Made by a program: the position numbers and the translations under genes
Assembly (NCBI RefSeq): GCF_007923445.1
Contig: NZ_VOJI01000032.1
Coordinates: 1 to 33,334, forward strand
DNA: 33,334 bases
Direction: 5' to 3'
Source: Puniceibacterium confluentis
GTDB lineage: Bacteria; Pseudomonadota; Alphaproteobacteria; Rhodobacterales; Rhodobacteraceae
Shown: in pieces, positions 16,257-24,800 of the stretch
Layout of the letters: every line of letters begins with the position of its first letter
How positions within the stretch are numbered: position 1 is the first letter of the stretch
The notes under the pieces: generated by a model
What the model was told of the DNA's origin: nothing
The model's database searches: none
What the model saw: the letters and a program-made list of their open reading frames with translations, nothing else

Positions 16257-17564
16257 TCATCGCGCTTCGCGGATGGTGTCGGGCAGCCAGAGCGCCAGAT
16301 CCGGCAGCCAGATCAGTACAAAGACCATGGCCACCATGATCAGGAACATCGGCATCGCGGCGCGGGTGATATAGCCCATCTCGTGGTCGGTCATGCCCTG
16401 AAGCACAAACAGGTTGAAGCCGATCGGCGGGGTGATCTGCGCCATTTCAACCACCACCACCACGAAGATGCCGAACCAGATCAGGTCGATGCCCGCCTCG
16501 CGCACCATCGGCTCGACCACCGCCATGGTCAGCACGACCGAGGAAATCCCGTCCAGGAACATGCCGAGCACGATGTAGAAAACCAACAGCGCCATCAGCA
16601 GCTGGAACCGGCTGAGCTCCATGCTGGCGATAAGATCGGCCAGCGCCCGGGGCAGTCCGGTGAACCCCATCGACAGCTTGAGAAAGGCCGCACCGATCAG
16701 GATCAGCGCAATCATCGCGCTGGTCCGGGTCGCCCCCATCAGGCTGGCGCTGAAGGTCTGCCAGTTCAGCGAGCCCTGTCCCGCAGCCAGCACAAGCGCG
16801 CCGATGACACCGAAGGCCGCCGCCTCGGTTGCGGTGGCAAAGCCCAGGTACATCGAGCCGATCACCACCACGATCAGGCAGATCACCGGCAGCAGGAACC
16901 GCGAATTGCGCAGCTTTTCGGCGAACCCCATGCCGGTCTCTGCCAGCGGCGCCCAGGATCTGGAAAAGGTGGCATAAACAGCCACATACCCCATGAACAT
17001 CAGCGCCAGCACCAGCCCCGGCACGACGCCGGCAAAGAACAGCGCGGTGATGGATTCGTTGACCGAGACGCCATAGACGATCAGTGCAAGGCTGGGCGGG
17101 ATCATCAGGCCCAGCGTCGCCGCCCCCGCCAGCGTGCCGATGATCAGCCGTTCGGGGTAGTTGCGTGCCCGCAGCTCGGGGATCGACATCCGCCCGACGG
17201 TGGACAGGGTCGCCGCCGACGATCCCGACACGGCGGCAAACACCGTGCAGCCGACGATGTTGGTGTGCACCAGCCCTCCCGGCAGGCGGGCCAGCCAGGG
17301 CGACAGGCCCTTGAACATGTCCTCGGAAAGCCGTGTGCGGTACAGCACCTCGCCCATCCAGATGAACAGCGGCAGGGCGGTCAGGGTCCAGCTGGACGAG
17401 GTGGCCCAGATCGTGGTGACCATGGCATCGCCCACCGGACGCGAGGTGAAAAGCTCCATCCCGACCCAGGCCACCCCCATCAGCGCAAGGCCGACCCAAA
17501 CGCCGGTGCCCAGCAGGAGGAACAGCACAAAGAGAAAGAGTGTGATGGCGTAGATTTCGGTCAT
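16257..17564 (-). CDS. dctM: TRAP transporter large membrane subunit
   Basis: DctM is the ion-coupled transport subunit of a TRAP importer. The 435-residue protein has about twelve membrane spans and family-typical segments: AVSGSSAATLSTVGRMSIPE near residue 120, GAATLGLMIPPSLALIVYG near 150, and EMAQITPPIGFNLFVLQG near 375. The start at 17564 lies one base beyond the dctQ stop, and the protein then begins with a hydrophobic helix; an upstream in-frame codon would add a tail lying inside dctQ. It acts with DctQ and DctP encoded just upstream. Confidence 0.95.
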   Translation of the reverse strand: MTEIYAITLFLFVLFLLLGTGVWVGLALMGVAWVGMELFTSRPVGDAMVTTIWATSSSWTLTALPLFIWMGEVLYRTRLSEDMFKGLSPWLARLPGGLVHTNIVGCTVFAAVSGSSAATLSTVGRMSIPELRARNYPERLIIGTLAGAATLGLMIPPSLALIVYGVSVNESITALFFAGVVPGLVLALMFMGYVAVYATFSRSWAPLAETGMGFAEKLRNSRFLLPVICLIVVVIGSMYLGFATATEAAAFGVIGALVLAAGQGSLNWQTFSASLMGATRTSAMIALILIGAAFLKLSMGFTGLPRALADLIASMELSRFQLLMALLVFYIVLGMFLDGISSVVLTMAVVEPMVREAGIDLIWFGIFVVVVVEMAQITPPIGFNLFVLQGMTDHEMGYITRAAMPMFLIMVAMVFVLIWLPDLALWLPDTIREAR

Positions 17565-17565
17565 G

Positions 17566-18099
17566 TCACTCTCCGCGGGACTGGTCGACAAGATCGCGGG
17601 TGATGCGGTGATCGCCCTTGAACAACACATGGATCAGGTGGTCGCTCAAGGCGATGGCCAGCGTGCCACCGCCCAGCACCATCACGGACTGGGGAATCCA
17701 CAGGGCCGTGGCGTCCTGAGACTGCGACACCTCGTTGAATTTCCAAGACCAATAGGTGAACCAGTAGGCGTAATAGGTGAAATACCACGCGATGGCCGCG
17801 CCGAGCAGGAAGCACCAGATTTCCAGCGCCCGGCGCACCGGCCCTGGCACCGCGTTGAGAAGGATCGACACCCGGATATGCGCGCCCCGATTCAGGGCAT
17901 TGGCAAAGGCGAGGAAAGATGCCGCCGCCATTGCATAGCCCGCATAGGCCGCCCCGCCGGGAAACACCGTGCCGCTCCAGCGCGCCAGCATCTGGGCGAC
18001 GATCAGCACCAGGATTGCGATCAGGCAAAGCGCGGCCAGCACACCCGCCGCCAGATACAGCGCATCCAGCCCGCGTCGGATGTGGCGCAGCAAGGTCAT
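17566..18099 (-). CDS. dctQ: TRAP transporter small membrane subunit
   Basis: DctQ is the four-helix accessory subunit of the TRAP system. The 177-residue product shows four hydrophobic segments and the family-typical stretch NALNRGAHIRVSILL in the cytoplasmic loop after helix two, followed by an aromatic-rich segment WYFTYYAYWFTYWSW. The start at 18099 begins MTLLRHIRRGLDALYL directly before helix one; a longer in-frame extension is not needed. It sits between dctP (71 bases upstream) and dctM (1-base gap). Confidence 0.92.
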   Translation of the reverse strand: MTLLRHIRRGLDALYLAAGVLAALCLIAILVLIVAQMLARWSGTVFPGGAAYAGYAMAAASFLAFANALNRGAHIRVSILLNAVPGPVRRALEIWCFLLGAAIAWYFTYYAYWFTYWSWKFNEVSQSQDATALWIPQSVMVLGGGTLAIALSDHLIHVLFKGDHRITRDLVDQSRGE

Positions 18100-18170
18100 G
18101 GCAGTCTCCAATGTCAGAGGAGGACGGCCCGCCAGGGGGCCGCCCATCCGGTCAGCGCGACAGCGTCAGT

Positions 18171-19148
18171 TCACTGCATCGCGCGGTAGGAATCGATGAT
18201 GGACTGTCCGGCAGCACCCGCCTGTTCCAGCCATTCGGTGGTCATCTTCTCACCCACTGTGCGCAGGTCGGCTTCCAACTGCTCGGATGGCGGAGTGACC
18301 ATCATGCCGCCCGCGCGCAGACCTTCGTAGGTGAAGTTGGTGTATTCCTTGGCGCGGTACAGACCGGCGTATTCCGCGAGTCCTGCACAGCCCTCGATCA
18401 CCGCCTTGTTCGCATCCGACGTGGCGGCCCAGGTGTCGGCATTCACCATGATGTAGTTGCGCGGCAGCCAGGCATCGACCTGATAGAAGTGGGTCAGAGA
18501 TTCCCAGACCTTCTGGTCATACCCTGTCGCCCCCGAAGAGATCATCGATTCCGCCACGCCGGTGGCAAAGGCCTGGCTCAGTTCCGCCGCCTCGATGGTG
18601 ACCGGGGCCATGCCGGTGAGTTCGGCCAGACGCGCGGTCGCGTTGTTGTACGAGCGGAACTTGATTCCCTGCATGTCCGCGACCGACGTCACCTCCTTGT
18701 TGAAATACAGCCCCTGCGGCGGCCAGGGGACGGAGTACAGCAGATGCAGGCTCTGCTCTTCCAGCACCTTTTCGATCTCTGGCTTTGCGGCCTCCCAAAG
18801 CTTGGCATGATCGTCAAAGCTGGGGGACAGGAAGGGGATCGAGTCGAAACCGAAAATCGCGTTTTCGTTGGCATGGCCCGACAGCAGGCGTTCGCCGATC
18901 GGCACCTGACCGGTCTGGATGGCGCGTTTGATGTCCGCCCCGGCAAACAGCGCGCCGCCCGGGTGGGTGACGATCTCGACTTCGCCCATGGTGCCGGTGG
19001 TGACGCATTTGGCGAATTCGGCACCGGTCGCCGAATGGAAATTGGTGCCGGAATAGGCCATCGGCATGTCCCAGGTCTCGGCCAGAGCCGGTGCGGTCAG
19101 AGCCGTGGCACAGGCCAGGCCGACCAATGTATCGGTGATCAATTTCAT
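18171..19148 (-). CDS. dctP: TRAP transporter periplasmic solute-binding protein
   Basis: DctP captures the substrate in the periplasm. The 325-residue protein has a signal peptide ending in APALA (cleavage near residue 23). The core has the DctP-family layout: FRSYNNATARLAELTG holds the arginine that usually binds the substrate carboxylate, and AELSQAFATGVAESMISSG follows. The residue pattern resembles binding proteins of organic acids. Homologues in Bordetella (DctP6, DctP7) were crystallised with pyroglutamate, and PxpABC encoded downstream suggests the same ligand; this is inference. The gene is 30 bases downstream of the FAD oxidoreductase, with a ribosome-binding site in the gap. Confidence 0.92.
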   Translation of the reverse strand: MKLITDTLVGLACATALTAPALAETWDMPMAYSGTNFHSATGAEFAKCVTTGTMGEVEIVTHPGGALFAGADIKRAIQTGQVPIGERLLSGHANENAIFGFDSIPFLSPSFDDHAKLWEAAKPEIEKVLEEQSLHLLYSVPWPPQGLYFNKEVTSVADMQGIKFRSYNNATARLAELTGMAPVTIEAAELSQAFATGVAESMISSGATGYDQKVWESLTHFYQVDAWLPRNYIMVNADTWAATSDANKAVIEGCAGLAEYAGLYRAKEYTNFTYEGLRAGGMMVTPPSEQLEADLRTVGEKMTTEWLEQAGAAGQSIIDSYRAMQ

Positions 19149-19178
19149 ATCGTTATCTCCCAGGTCACATGTTGGATT

Positions 19179-20426
19179 TCAAGAGAACCGCCCCGGTTGG
19201 TACGGGGTCAGGTCGGTGTTGGACGGACGTCCCGTCATGAGGCCGGCCAAAAGCCGACCTGTCTTGGGGCCTGCGGTCAGGCCGATGTGGTGGTGGCCAA
19301 AGGCGGTATAAACACCGGTCTCGCGGACCTGACCGATCAGCGGCAGACTGTCCGGAACAGTGGGACGGTGCCCCATCCACTCCACCTCCTTGCCATGTGT
19401 CAGCCCCGGAAAGGCACGCCGGACCTGGCGGCGCAGCAGGTCAAAGGGCGCGCGTGACGGCCCTGCGTCCAGCCCACCGAATTCCACGATCCCGGCGCAG
19501 CGCAATCCGGCGTCCATTGGCGTCGCCACAAATTTCCCGGCGTTGATCATAAATGGCACTCTGGGCCCGTTCCGGGCATCCTCAAAGACGATATGGTAGC
19601 CGCGTTCGCTCTCCAAAGGAACCTTCAGCCCGAGCTTGACCAACAGCGGCGCCGACCAGACCCCCGACGCGCTTACCACCCGGTCGCAGGCAATGGGGCC
19701 GTCGCTGGTTTCCACCTGCGAGACGCGCCCGCCGGTCAGGGTCAGATCCAGAACCCGGGCCCGGCGAATGGTGCCGCCCATTGCCTGAAAATCCCGGGCC
19801 AGAGCTTTGACATAGCCACCGGGGTCGCGGACATGTCCATGATCGCTCATCACCGCTAGGCAGTTGATCCCGGAGCCCAGCATCGGTTCATATTCGCGCA
19901 CGGCGGGGCCTTCGACGAGTTGTGGCGCAAAGCCCAATGCTTCCCGCAGGGCCCATGACCCCGCTTCGGCGTCGAAGGCCCGGCGGTCGGCATAGGCATA
20001 GGCGTACTCTCCGGGCACGACAAAGCTGCGCGCCGACAGCCCTTCGGTCAGCGCCAGATGCTGGTCAACGCTGTCCACCACAATCGGCGCCAGACCCTCG
20101 GCGATGCGGCGGGTGTCGGCCGCATTGGCGTGACTGAGGTACTTGATCAGCCAGGGCAGCAGCCGCGGCAGATAGGCCCACTTCAGAAACAGCGGCGCAT
20201 CGCGGTCCAGCAGCATGCCCGGAGCCTTGTGGATCAGCCCCGGCGCCGTGACCGGCAGCATGGCGCAGGCGGCAAGCACGCCGCCGTTGCCATGCGATGT
20301 GCCCTCGCCCGGGTCGGCATGATCCACGACAGTGACCCTGGCGCCGAAACGGCGCAGCCAGATAGCCGTCGACACACCGACGATGCCCGCGCCGACAACC
20401 ACGACATGATCAGGAACGGGCGACAT
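19179..20426 (-). CDS. FAD-dependent oxidoreductase, DadA (D-amino-acid dehydrogenase) family
   Basis: This 415-residue DAO-family flavoenzyme resembles D-amino-acid dehydrogenase. The FAD loop GAGIVG is at residues 12-17, followed by DHADPGEGTSHGNGG, the second FAD-contact segment. The C-terminal part contains WMGHRPTVPDSLPLIG and YTAFGHHHIGLTAGPKTG, which close the FAD site in this family. It likely oxidises an amino or imino acid and passes electrons to the membrane chain rather than to oxygen. The start at 20426 puts the Rossmann strand right after the initiator; the in-frame codon at 20543 would run through the palindromic operator and is rejected. It is the first gene of the TRAP-pxp operon. 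Confidence 0.88.
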   Translation of the reverse strand: MSPVPDHVVVVGAGIVGVSTAIWLRRFGARVTVVDHADPGEGTSHGNGGVLAACAMLPVTAPGLIHKAPGMLLDRDAPLFLKWAYLPRLLPWLIKYLSHANAADTRRIAEGLAPIVVDSVDQHLALTEGLSARSFVVPGEYAYAYADRRAFDAEAGSWALREALGFAPQLVEGPAVREYEPMLGSGINCLAVMSDHGHVRDPGGYVKALARDFQAMGGTIRRARVLDLTLTGGRVSQVETSDGPIACDRVVSASGVWSAPLLVKLGLKVPLESERGYHIVFEDARNGPRVPFMINAGKFVATPMDAGLRCAGIVEFGGLDAGPSRAPFDLLRRQVRRAFPGLTHGKEVEWMGHRPTVPDSLPLIGQVRETGVYTAFGHHHIGLTAGPKTGRLLAGLMTGRPSNTDLTPYQPGRFS

Positions 20427-20483
20427 GACAGCAACTATCCCAGAGTGATTCCATGCCAGCATTGTGAAGCATAATCGCAGTTC

Positions 20484-20509
20484 GTCAACAAAATGTTGAC
20501 AAATTGTCA
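20484..20509. promoter_or_regulatory. Two overlapping perfect palindromes, probable operator
   Basis: GTCAACAAAATGTTGAC (20484-20500) has 7-bp arms around AAA. Sharing its right arm is TGACAAATTGTCA (20497-20509), with 6-bp arms around one base. A TTGACA hexamer (20496-20501) lies in the overlap. The site sits between two divergent genes, 58 bases from the oxidoreductase start and 23 from the regulator start, so the winged-helix regulator is the obvious candidate binder. Confidence 0.7.
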
Positions 20510-20531
20510 GTGTTGGTCTTTGCTGTGCTGC

Positions 20532-21047
20532 ATGAAACAGCATGATCTAGGCCCGGTCGTCTCATCGGCCCACCTCGCGGGGGGGGCCTTTCCCGAGATA
20601 TCCGAGTTTGAATTTGGCCTGACGCTTGCGCACAATGCCTTTCAGCGCTGGGTGGTGCGGGCAATGGCCACGGCGGGCCACCCTGGTCTCACCGCGCTCG
20701 AAGTGCTGGTGTTGCATTCGGTTTTTCACCGCGACCGCCCCAAACGGCTGGCCGATCTTTGTCTGGTGCTGAACATCGAGGACACGCATACGGTGAACTA
20801 CGCCATCAAGAAGCTGGCCCGCGCCGGGTTGGTGAAAGAGGGTCGTCAGGGCAAGGAAAAAACCGTTTCCGCCACGGCGGAAGGCGCCGCCGCCTGCGAA
20901 CGTTACCGCGAGATCAGGGACGGCCTGTTGCTCGGCGCCGTCGCCGAACTGGGGTTCGAACCCGAGCAGATCACCCGCCTGTCCACGCTGCTGCGATTGA
21001 TGTCGGGACAATATGATCAGGCCGCGCGGGCAGCGGCAACCTACTGA
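20532..21047 (+). CDS. MarR-like winged-helix regulator
   Basis: The 171-residue protein has a MarR-type winged helix: LTALEVLVLHSVFHRDRPKRLADLCLVLNIEDTHTVNYAIKKLARAGLVKEGRQGKEKTVSATAEG spans helix one to the wing (residues about 52-117). It is divergent from the TRAP-pxp operon, and the palindromes lie between them, so it probably controls that operon and itself; its ligand could be the transported compound. The ATG at 20532 is chosen because the upstream in-frame ATG at 20493 lies inside the palindrome. No good ribosome-binding site is seen, so a leaderless or weak start is possible. Confidence 0.82.
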   Translation: MKQHDLGPVVSSAHLAGGAFPEISEFEFGLTLAHNAFQRWVVRAMATAGHPGLTALEVLVLHSVFHRDRPKRLADLCLVLNIEDTHTVNYAIKKLARAGLVKEGRQGKEKTVSATAEGAAACERYREIRDGLLLGAVAELGFEPEQITRLSTLLRLMSGQYDQAARAAATY

Positions 21048-21072
21048 CTGCGGGCTGCCCTTGCGCAGTTTT
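21047..21072 (+). terminator. Candidate Rho-independent terminator after regulator
   Basis: ACTGCG (21047-21052) pairs with CGCAGT (21064-21069), and the T run TTTT occupies 21069-21072. An inner GGG/CCC pairing can extend it. It lies directly after the regulator stop and before the convergent yacG. Confidence 0.5.
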
Positions 21073-21109
21073 CACGGCCTGACGGGGGCGCGCACAGGTC
21101 AACGTCGGT

Positions 21110-21301
21110 TCAGTGCGGCTTGCCCGGCGTTTCCGTCGTGTTCAGAACCGCGTTCAGAGCTTCTTCGATGTCGTCAGGATCGTCAGAAGGCACGGCATAG
21201 CTGCCGTTTATCCATTTGGCGAGATCGACATCGGCACAACGTTTCGAGCAGAACGGACGGAACTGCGGATCAGTTGCGCGCTTGCAGATCGGACATTTCA
21301 T
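21110..21301 (-). CDS. yacG: DNA gyrase inhibitor YacG (zinc-ribbon protein)
   Basis: The 63-residue protein has the four-cysteine zinc knuckle of YacG: Cys3, Cys6, Cys18 and Cys22 in CPIC...FCSKRC, then DLAKWINGSY and an acidic tail. In E. coli YacG binds zinc and inhibits DNA gyrase. The ATG at 21301 overlaps the stop of the RNase gene (ATGA), so the two are translationally coupled. It is the last gene of the infA-maf-RNase-yacG series. Confidence 0.93.
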   Translation of the reverse strand: MKCPICKRATDPQFRPFCSKRCADVDLAKWINGSYAVPSDDPDDIEEALNAVLNTTETPGKPH

Positions 21302-22317
21302 CCCAGGACCTGCGACAAGGCGATCCGATCCCGCTTGCGTTGCAGTTCCAGGTTGCCCATCGGGGTCCAGCCGACAAGCGTCGTTTCGATGGTGCAGAGT
21401 TTCAGCGCAGCGCGCAGGGCGGATTCGATGGTGCGACGGTCCTTTTTCGGCACCGGCGCCATGTCGATGGTGATCTGGCCACCAAGGCCACGCAGACGCA
21501 ACTGGCGGGGCAGATCCTTCATTGCCGCCAGATTGACCTTGAGACCGGCGGCCGGAGTCGTATCTCCGCCGGTGTTGATGTCCACGGCAATCAGCGCCCG
21601 GGTCGGCTCGATGAACATTGCACCCTCGCCAAGCCGCACTCTGGCGCTGCGCAGCTCTTCGATGGCATCCAGAACGCCCTGGGTTTCAAAGCTGCCCGCC
21701 TCGGTGTCGATCTCGGCCGACTCGCTCCATTCCCGCCAGGCCAGCGCATGGGGGCTGTCGCCTTCGACCAGGGTTTCGGCCTCGCCGGTGGTGTCCTGCA
21801 TCACAGTGTTTGCCAGATCCGCCATGGCCTGGATGTCTTCGGCAATCTCGTCGCGGTCCGCCCCGGCACAGGACGACCGCAGGATCAGGCCGTGACTGCC
21901 CTCGTCCATCGCTTCGTGGGCAATTTCGATCAGGCGAACGCGCTCTTCCTCGTCGCGAATCGACCGCGAGATGTTGAAGCCGGGCGCGTCGGGCGTGACG
22001 ATGGCATGGCGGCTCTTGAACAGGATCTTGGTGGTGACGGGGATCGCCTTGCCGGGTTCGGCATAGCCGGTGACCTGCACCAGCAGCGGCTGTCCGGCCG
22101 CCAGGCCCTTGATCTGGCGCAGATAACACGGGCCGTCCGGGCTGTTCAGGAACATCCCGCCCTGCCCTTTCATCGGCCGCATGGCGATGGCGCGATAGAT
22201 GGTGCCGGGACGCGGCAGATCGGTGTCGACCAGCAGATCCTGAAGAATGCCATCCACCATGAGAGCGGCGGCTTCGGAACCGTTGAGATGGTCGAGCGCG
22301 ATGGTGCGGCCTTTCAT
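21298..22317 (-). CDS. Ribonuclease E/G family protein
   Basis: This 339-residue protein belongs to the RNase E/G family but is shorter than E. coli RNase G (about 490). Recognisable are [16 protein letters not shown] near the start, [21 protein letters not shown] (the catalytic DNA-binding-like metal loop with Asp) near residue 240, and the C-terminal [27 protein letters not shown] separate S1 domain is not evident. Such short forms occur beside maf and yacG in Rhodobacteraceae. The start at 22317 overlaps the maf stop (ATGA). It could have RNA-processing or regulatory activity; the exact substrate is unknown. Confidence 0.86.
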   Translation of the reverse strand: MKGRTIALDHLNGSEAAALMVDGILQDLLVDTDLPRPGTIYRAIAMRPMKGQGGMFLNSPDGPCYLRQIKGLAAGQPLLVQVTGYAEPGKAIPVTTKILFKSRHAIVTPDAPGFNISRSIRDEEERVRLIEIAHEAMDEGSHGLILRSSCAGADRDEIAEDIQAMADLANTVMQDTTGEAETLVEGDSPHALAWREWSESAEIDTEAGSFETQGVLDAIEELRSARVRLGEGAMFIEPTRALIAVDINTGGDTTPAAGLKVNLAAMKDLPRQLRLRGLGGQITIDMAPVPKKDRRTIESALRAALKLCTIETTLVGWTPMGNLELQRKRDRIALSQVLG

Positions 22318-22892
22318 GGCTGCTCCTTCCAGAGAGGGTATCCTGCGGCGCGCAACAGATGCGCAGCCTCGGTCAGCGGCAGGCCGACAACCGCAGTGAA
22401 AGAGCCTGAAATCCATGGGATGAACGCCCCGGCAGGCCCCTGAATGCCGTAGGCACCAGCCTTGCCCTGCCAGTCGTTGGTCGCGAGATAGGCGTTCAGT
22501 TCCTCATCCGACAGCGACTTCATCTTGACGGCGGTCACCACGTCACGTTCCCAGACCCGCGCGCCGCGCCGCACGGCGATGGCGGTGATCACGCGGTGAC
22601 GGCGGCCCGAGAGCGCCAGCAGAAACTGCGCCGCTTCGCCCGCGTCGCCGGGTTTGCCAAGGATTCGGCGTCCCAGCGCCACGGTGGTGTCGGCAGACAG
22701 CACGATGTCGTCGCTTCCCGCCTCGACGGCCAGCGCCTTTTCCCGCGCCAGCCGCACGCAATAGGGGCGCGGCAGTTCGCGGGGCAACGGTGCTTCGTCG
22801 ATGTCGGGGGGGCGGATGTCATCCGCCACAACCCCCAGCTGGGCCAGCAGGTCGCGCCGACGCGGACTGCCAGAGCCGAGGATCAGTTTCAT
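22314..22892 (-). CDS. maf: Maf-family nucleoside triphosphate pyrophosphatase
   Basis: Maf proteins hydrolyse non-canonical or excess nucleoside triphosphates to monophosphates. The 192-residue product opens with [14 protein letters not shown] (the phosphate-binding loop), then SADTTVALG with the catalytic aspartate and [13 protein letters not shown], the characteristic lysine-containing segment. Its stop is coupled to the RNase start by ATGA. It follows infA by 66 bases and precedes the RNase gene, an order common in this family of bacteria. Confidence 0.93.
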   Translation of the reverse strand: MKLILGSGSPRRRDLLAQLGVVADDIRPPDIDEAPLPRELPRPYCVRLAREKALAVEAGSDDIVLSADTTVALGRRILGKPGDAGEAAQFLLALSGRRHRVITAIAVRRGARVWERDVVTAVKMKSLSDEELNAYLATNDWQGKAGAYGIQGPAGAFIPWISGSFTAVVGLPLTEAAHLLRAAGYPLWKEQP

Positions 22893-22958
22893 GCTTGCCC
22901 CGGCGCGCGTTTCGGCGTGGCCTTGCGGCCCAATGTCGGAGCAGCGGTCATCATGCGC

Positions 22959-23177
22959 TTACTTGAAGCGATAGTTGATCCGACCCTTGGTCAGATCGTA
23001 GGGTGTCATCTCGACTTGTACCTTGTCTCCCGCGAGGACACGGATGCGGTTCTTGCGCATCTTGCCTGCCGTATGTGCGATGATCTCATGGCCGTTTTCA
23101 AGCTCGACCCGGAACGTCGCATTCGGCAGGAGTTCCTTCACGACACCGGGAAATTCGAGCGTATCTTCCTTGGCCAT
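22959..23177 (-). CDS. infA: Translation initiation factor IF-1
   Basis: IF-1 is a 72-residue OB-fold protein that binds the ribosomal A site during initiation. The sequence has the universal text [20 protein letters not shown], then [22 protein letters not shown] and a C-terminal [11 protein letters not shown]. The start at 23177 has AGGAG in the preceding leader; an in-frame codon 60 bases upstream is not used in any homologue I know. It is the first gene of the maf-RNase-yacG cluster. Confidence 0.97.
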   Translation of the reverse strand: MAKEDTLEFPGVVKELLPNATFRVELENGHEIIAHTAGKMRKNRIRVLAGDKVQVEMTPYDLTKGRINYRFK

Positions 23178-23197
23178 GGTCTCTCCTAAGTTACCGA

Positions 23198-23216
23198 CTC
23201 TGCCTTCGTTGCAGAG
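23198..23216 (-). other. Stem-loop in the infA leader
   Basis: CTCTGC (23198-23203) pairs with GCAGAG (23211-23216) around a 7-base loop, about 20 bases upstream of the IF-1 start. No T run follows, so it is more likely a leader structure than a terminator. Confidence 0.35.
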
Positions 23217-23224
23217 CGCAGCAC

Positions 23225-23253
23225 TAAATGGGCGCATTCCCCCAGATTTTCAA
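23225..23253 (-). promoter_or_regulatory. Candidate infA promoter
   Basis: On the minus strand TTGAAA (23253-23248) and CATTTA (23230-23225) are 17 bases apart, just after the stop of the preceding hydrolase gene. The -10 is weak. If correct, infA is transcribed independently of the genes upstream. Confidence 0.35.
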
Positions 23254-23261
23254 GGCCCAAA

Positions 23262-24146
23262 TCAGCGCAGGCTGCGGATCGGTGCAGGAGCGTCCCGACC
23301 GGTCTGTTCGCTCCAGTGCGCCCGGTTCAGGACGACGCCATCAGCACGTACATGGGCGATGTGTGAAATGTCGATCTCTGCATAGGTCCAGCCCGGCTGA
23401 TTCATCCGCCCCTCGGAGATGACGCCCGTGGCTGGAAAGCCGGTATCGGGCGGACCGAAGACGCCCCCCATTCCGGTGTTGGTGTCCACCGCCTCGGACC
23501 AGTCGCAGGCGCCGGTGGTGGACGACATGACGGTCACGCATTGCTGCTCCAGCGCCCGGGCCATGGCGCCGATGCGCACCCGGGAATAGCCGCTCAGCGC
23601 CTCGGTGCAGGACGGCACAAGGATCAGGTCAGCCTCGGACAATGCCCGGGCCAACAAAGGGTATTCACTGTCATAACAGATCAGGATGCCCAACTTTCCA
23701 AGGCTGGTGTCGAACAGCGCCAGCGGATGGCCGGGCACGACCCCCCAGATTTCCCGTTCGAACCGGGTCATGATCTGTTTGTCCTGATGCGCCTGCGCGC
23801 CGCTCGGCGTGAACAGGCGCGCGCGGTTGACCGGGCGCAGACCGATGGTGGCATCGAACACCGGACCCGAGGCCGCGAGGATGTGAACCCCGTGCGCGCG
23901 CGCCAAATCCGCATGCAGCGCATCCGCCCGGGGAATATTGTCCGAAACCGCACGCAGAGACGATTCGAGATCCGCCGCGACTGCGCGCCCCGCCAGGGTC
24001 GCCAATTCCATCGCTCCGTATTCCGGAAACACCAGCAGGTCGGCGCCCTGCCCGGCGGCTTCGGACACCCAGGAGGTGATCTTGGACGCGTAGGCGTCCC
24101 AATCGGCCAGAAAATCCATCGGATAGGCGGCGGTTGCGATCTTCAT
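23262..24146 (-). CDS. Carbon-nitrogen (nitrilase-superfamily) hydrolase
   Basis: This 294-residue hydrolase has the full nitrilase catalytic triad: Glu42 in FPEYGAMEL, Lys123 in HQDKQIMTRFE and Cys157 in GILICYDSEYP. It is expected to cleave a carbon-nitrogen bond of an amide or nitrile in the cytoplasm, with unknown substrate. The protein starts cleanly at MKIATAAYPMD. It lies 42 bases after the GNAT gene and 84 before infA, so it probably belongs with GNAT and the SnoaL-like gene. These three may form one small operon. Confidence 0.88.
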   Translation of the reverse strand: MKIATAAYPMDFLADWDAYASKITSWVSEAAGQGADLLVFPEYGAMELATLAGRAVAADLESSLRAVSDNIPRADALHADLARAHGVHILAASGPVFDATIGLRPVNRARLFTPSGAQAHQDKQIMTRFEREIWGVVPGHPLALFDTSLGKLGILICYDSEYPLLARALSEADLILVPSCTEALSGYSRVRIGAMARALEQQCVTVMSSTTGACDWSEAVDTNTGMGGVFGPPDTGFPATGVISEGRMNQPGWTYAEIDISHIAHVRADGVVLNRAHWSEQTGRDAPAPIRSLR

Positions 24147-24188
24147 GATTCAGTCCTGTTCTCAAACCCCGGGGACCGGGCCGACGCC

Positions 24189-24800
24189 TCATGCATCGGT
24201 TTGGAGATGGGTGGCCACGTCCAGACGCCTGCTCCAGAATTGCAGGGATTTGGCGCTCTCGTCCGACGAATCGATGTCTTTCCAACGGAATTGCGCCACG
24301 ACACCCTCCAGCGGTGCATAGCCGCGTTTGCGCCAGAAACCGTCGAGCGGGACATAATCGGTCGGGCGAAGCGGATGATCCGCAGCCCGGATAACCGAAC
24401 AAAAGGCGGTATGGGCAAAGCCAAGCCGCCGCGCATGCGCCTCGCGCTGATCAAAGAACTGGTGGCCGATGCCCTGGCCGCGACATTCGGGCAACAGGAC
24501 CGATTCGGCACAGTAGAACAGATCCTTCAGCGCCAGGCCGCTGCTGTCGAACGCGGCCGAGAAATCATCGGCATGCTCAAGCATCGGCGCGCCGGTCGAC
24601 GCCCCGACCAGCCGGTCGCCGTCAAAGGCCCCGACCAGCACCGCCCGGTCGCTGTCGCGGTAGGTCTGGAGATACGACCGTTCATATTCCAGATCCCCGT
24701 CATACAGATAGGGCCAGCTGCGGAACACCTGCATCCGCAGCCGCGCCACATCGTCCAGCGCAGCGGCAAGCGCCGCCCCGGTCAGTACCTCGACACGCAT
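24189..24800 (-). CDS. GNAT-family N-acetyltransferase
   Basis: The 203-residue protein shows a GNAT fold with the acetyl-CoA loop in PECRGQGIGHQFFDQREAHAR (about residues 106-126). The acceptor substrate is unknown. The start is the ATG at 24800, which overlaps the upstream stop by one base (TGATG); a GTG just before it would add one residue. The tight coupling suggests co-expression with the SnoaL-like protein, and perhaps with the hydrolase 42 bases downstream. Confidence 0.85.
   Translation of the reverse strand: MRVEVLTGAALAAALDDVARLRMQVFRSWPYLYDGDLEYERSYLQTYRDSDRAVLVGAFDGDRLVGASTGAPMLEHADDFSAAFDSSGLALKDLFYCAESVLLPECRGQGIGHQFFDQREAHARRLGFAHTAFCSVIRAADHPLRPTDYVPLDGFWRKRGYAPLEGVVAQFRWKDIDSSDESAKSLQFWSRRLDVATHLQTDA

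Noticed and set aside
15294-17603. Very long plus-strand frame (769 codons)
   Set aside because: It lies opposite pxpB's end, the BASS-like gene and dctM; its Gln/His/Arg-rich translation is typical of antisense to GC-rich membrane genes.
17919-19457. Plus-strand frame of 512 codons
   Set aside because: It is antisense to dctQ, dctP and the end of the flavoenzyme, with no domain.
21013-22443. Plus-strand frame of 476 codons
   Set aside because: It is antisense to yacG and the RNase E/G-like gene, which have clear motifs.
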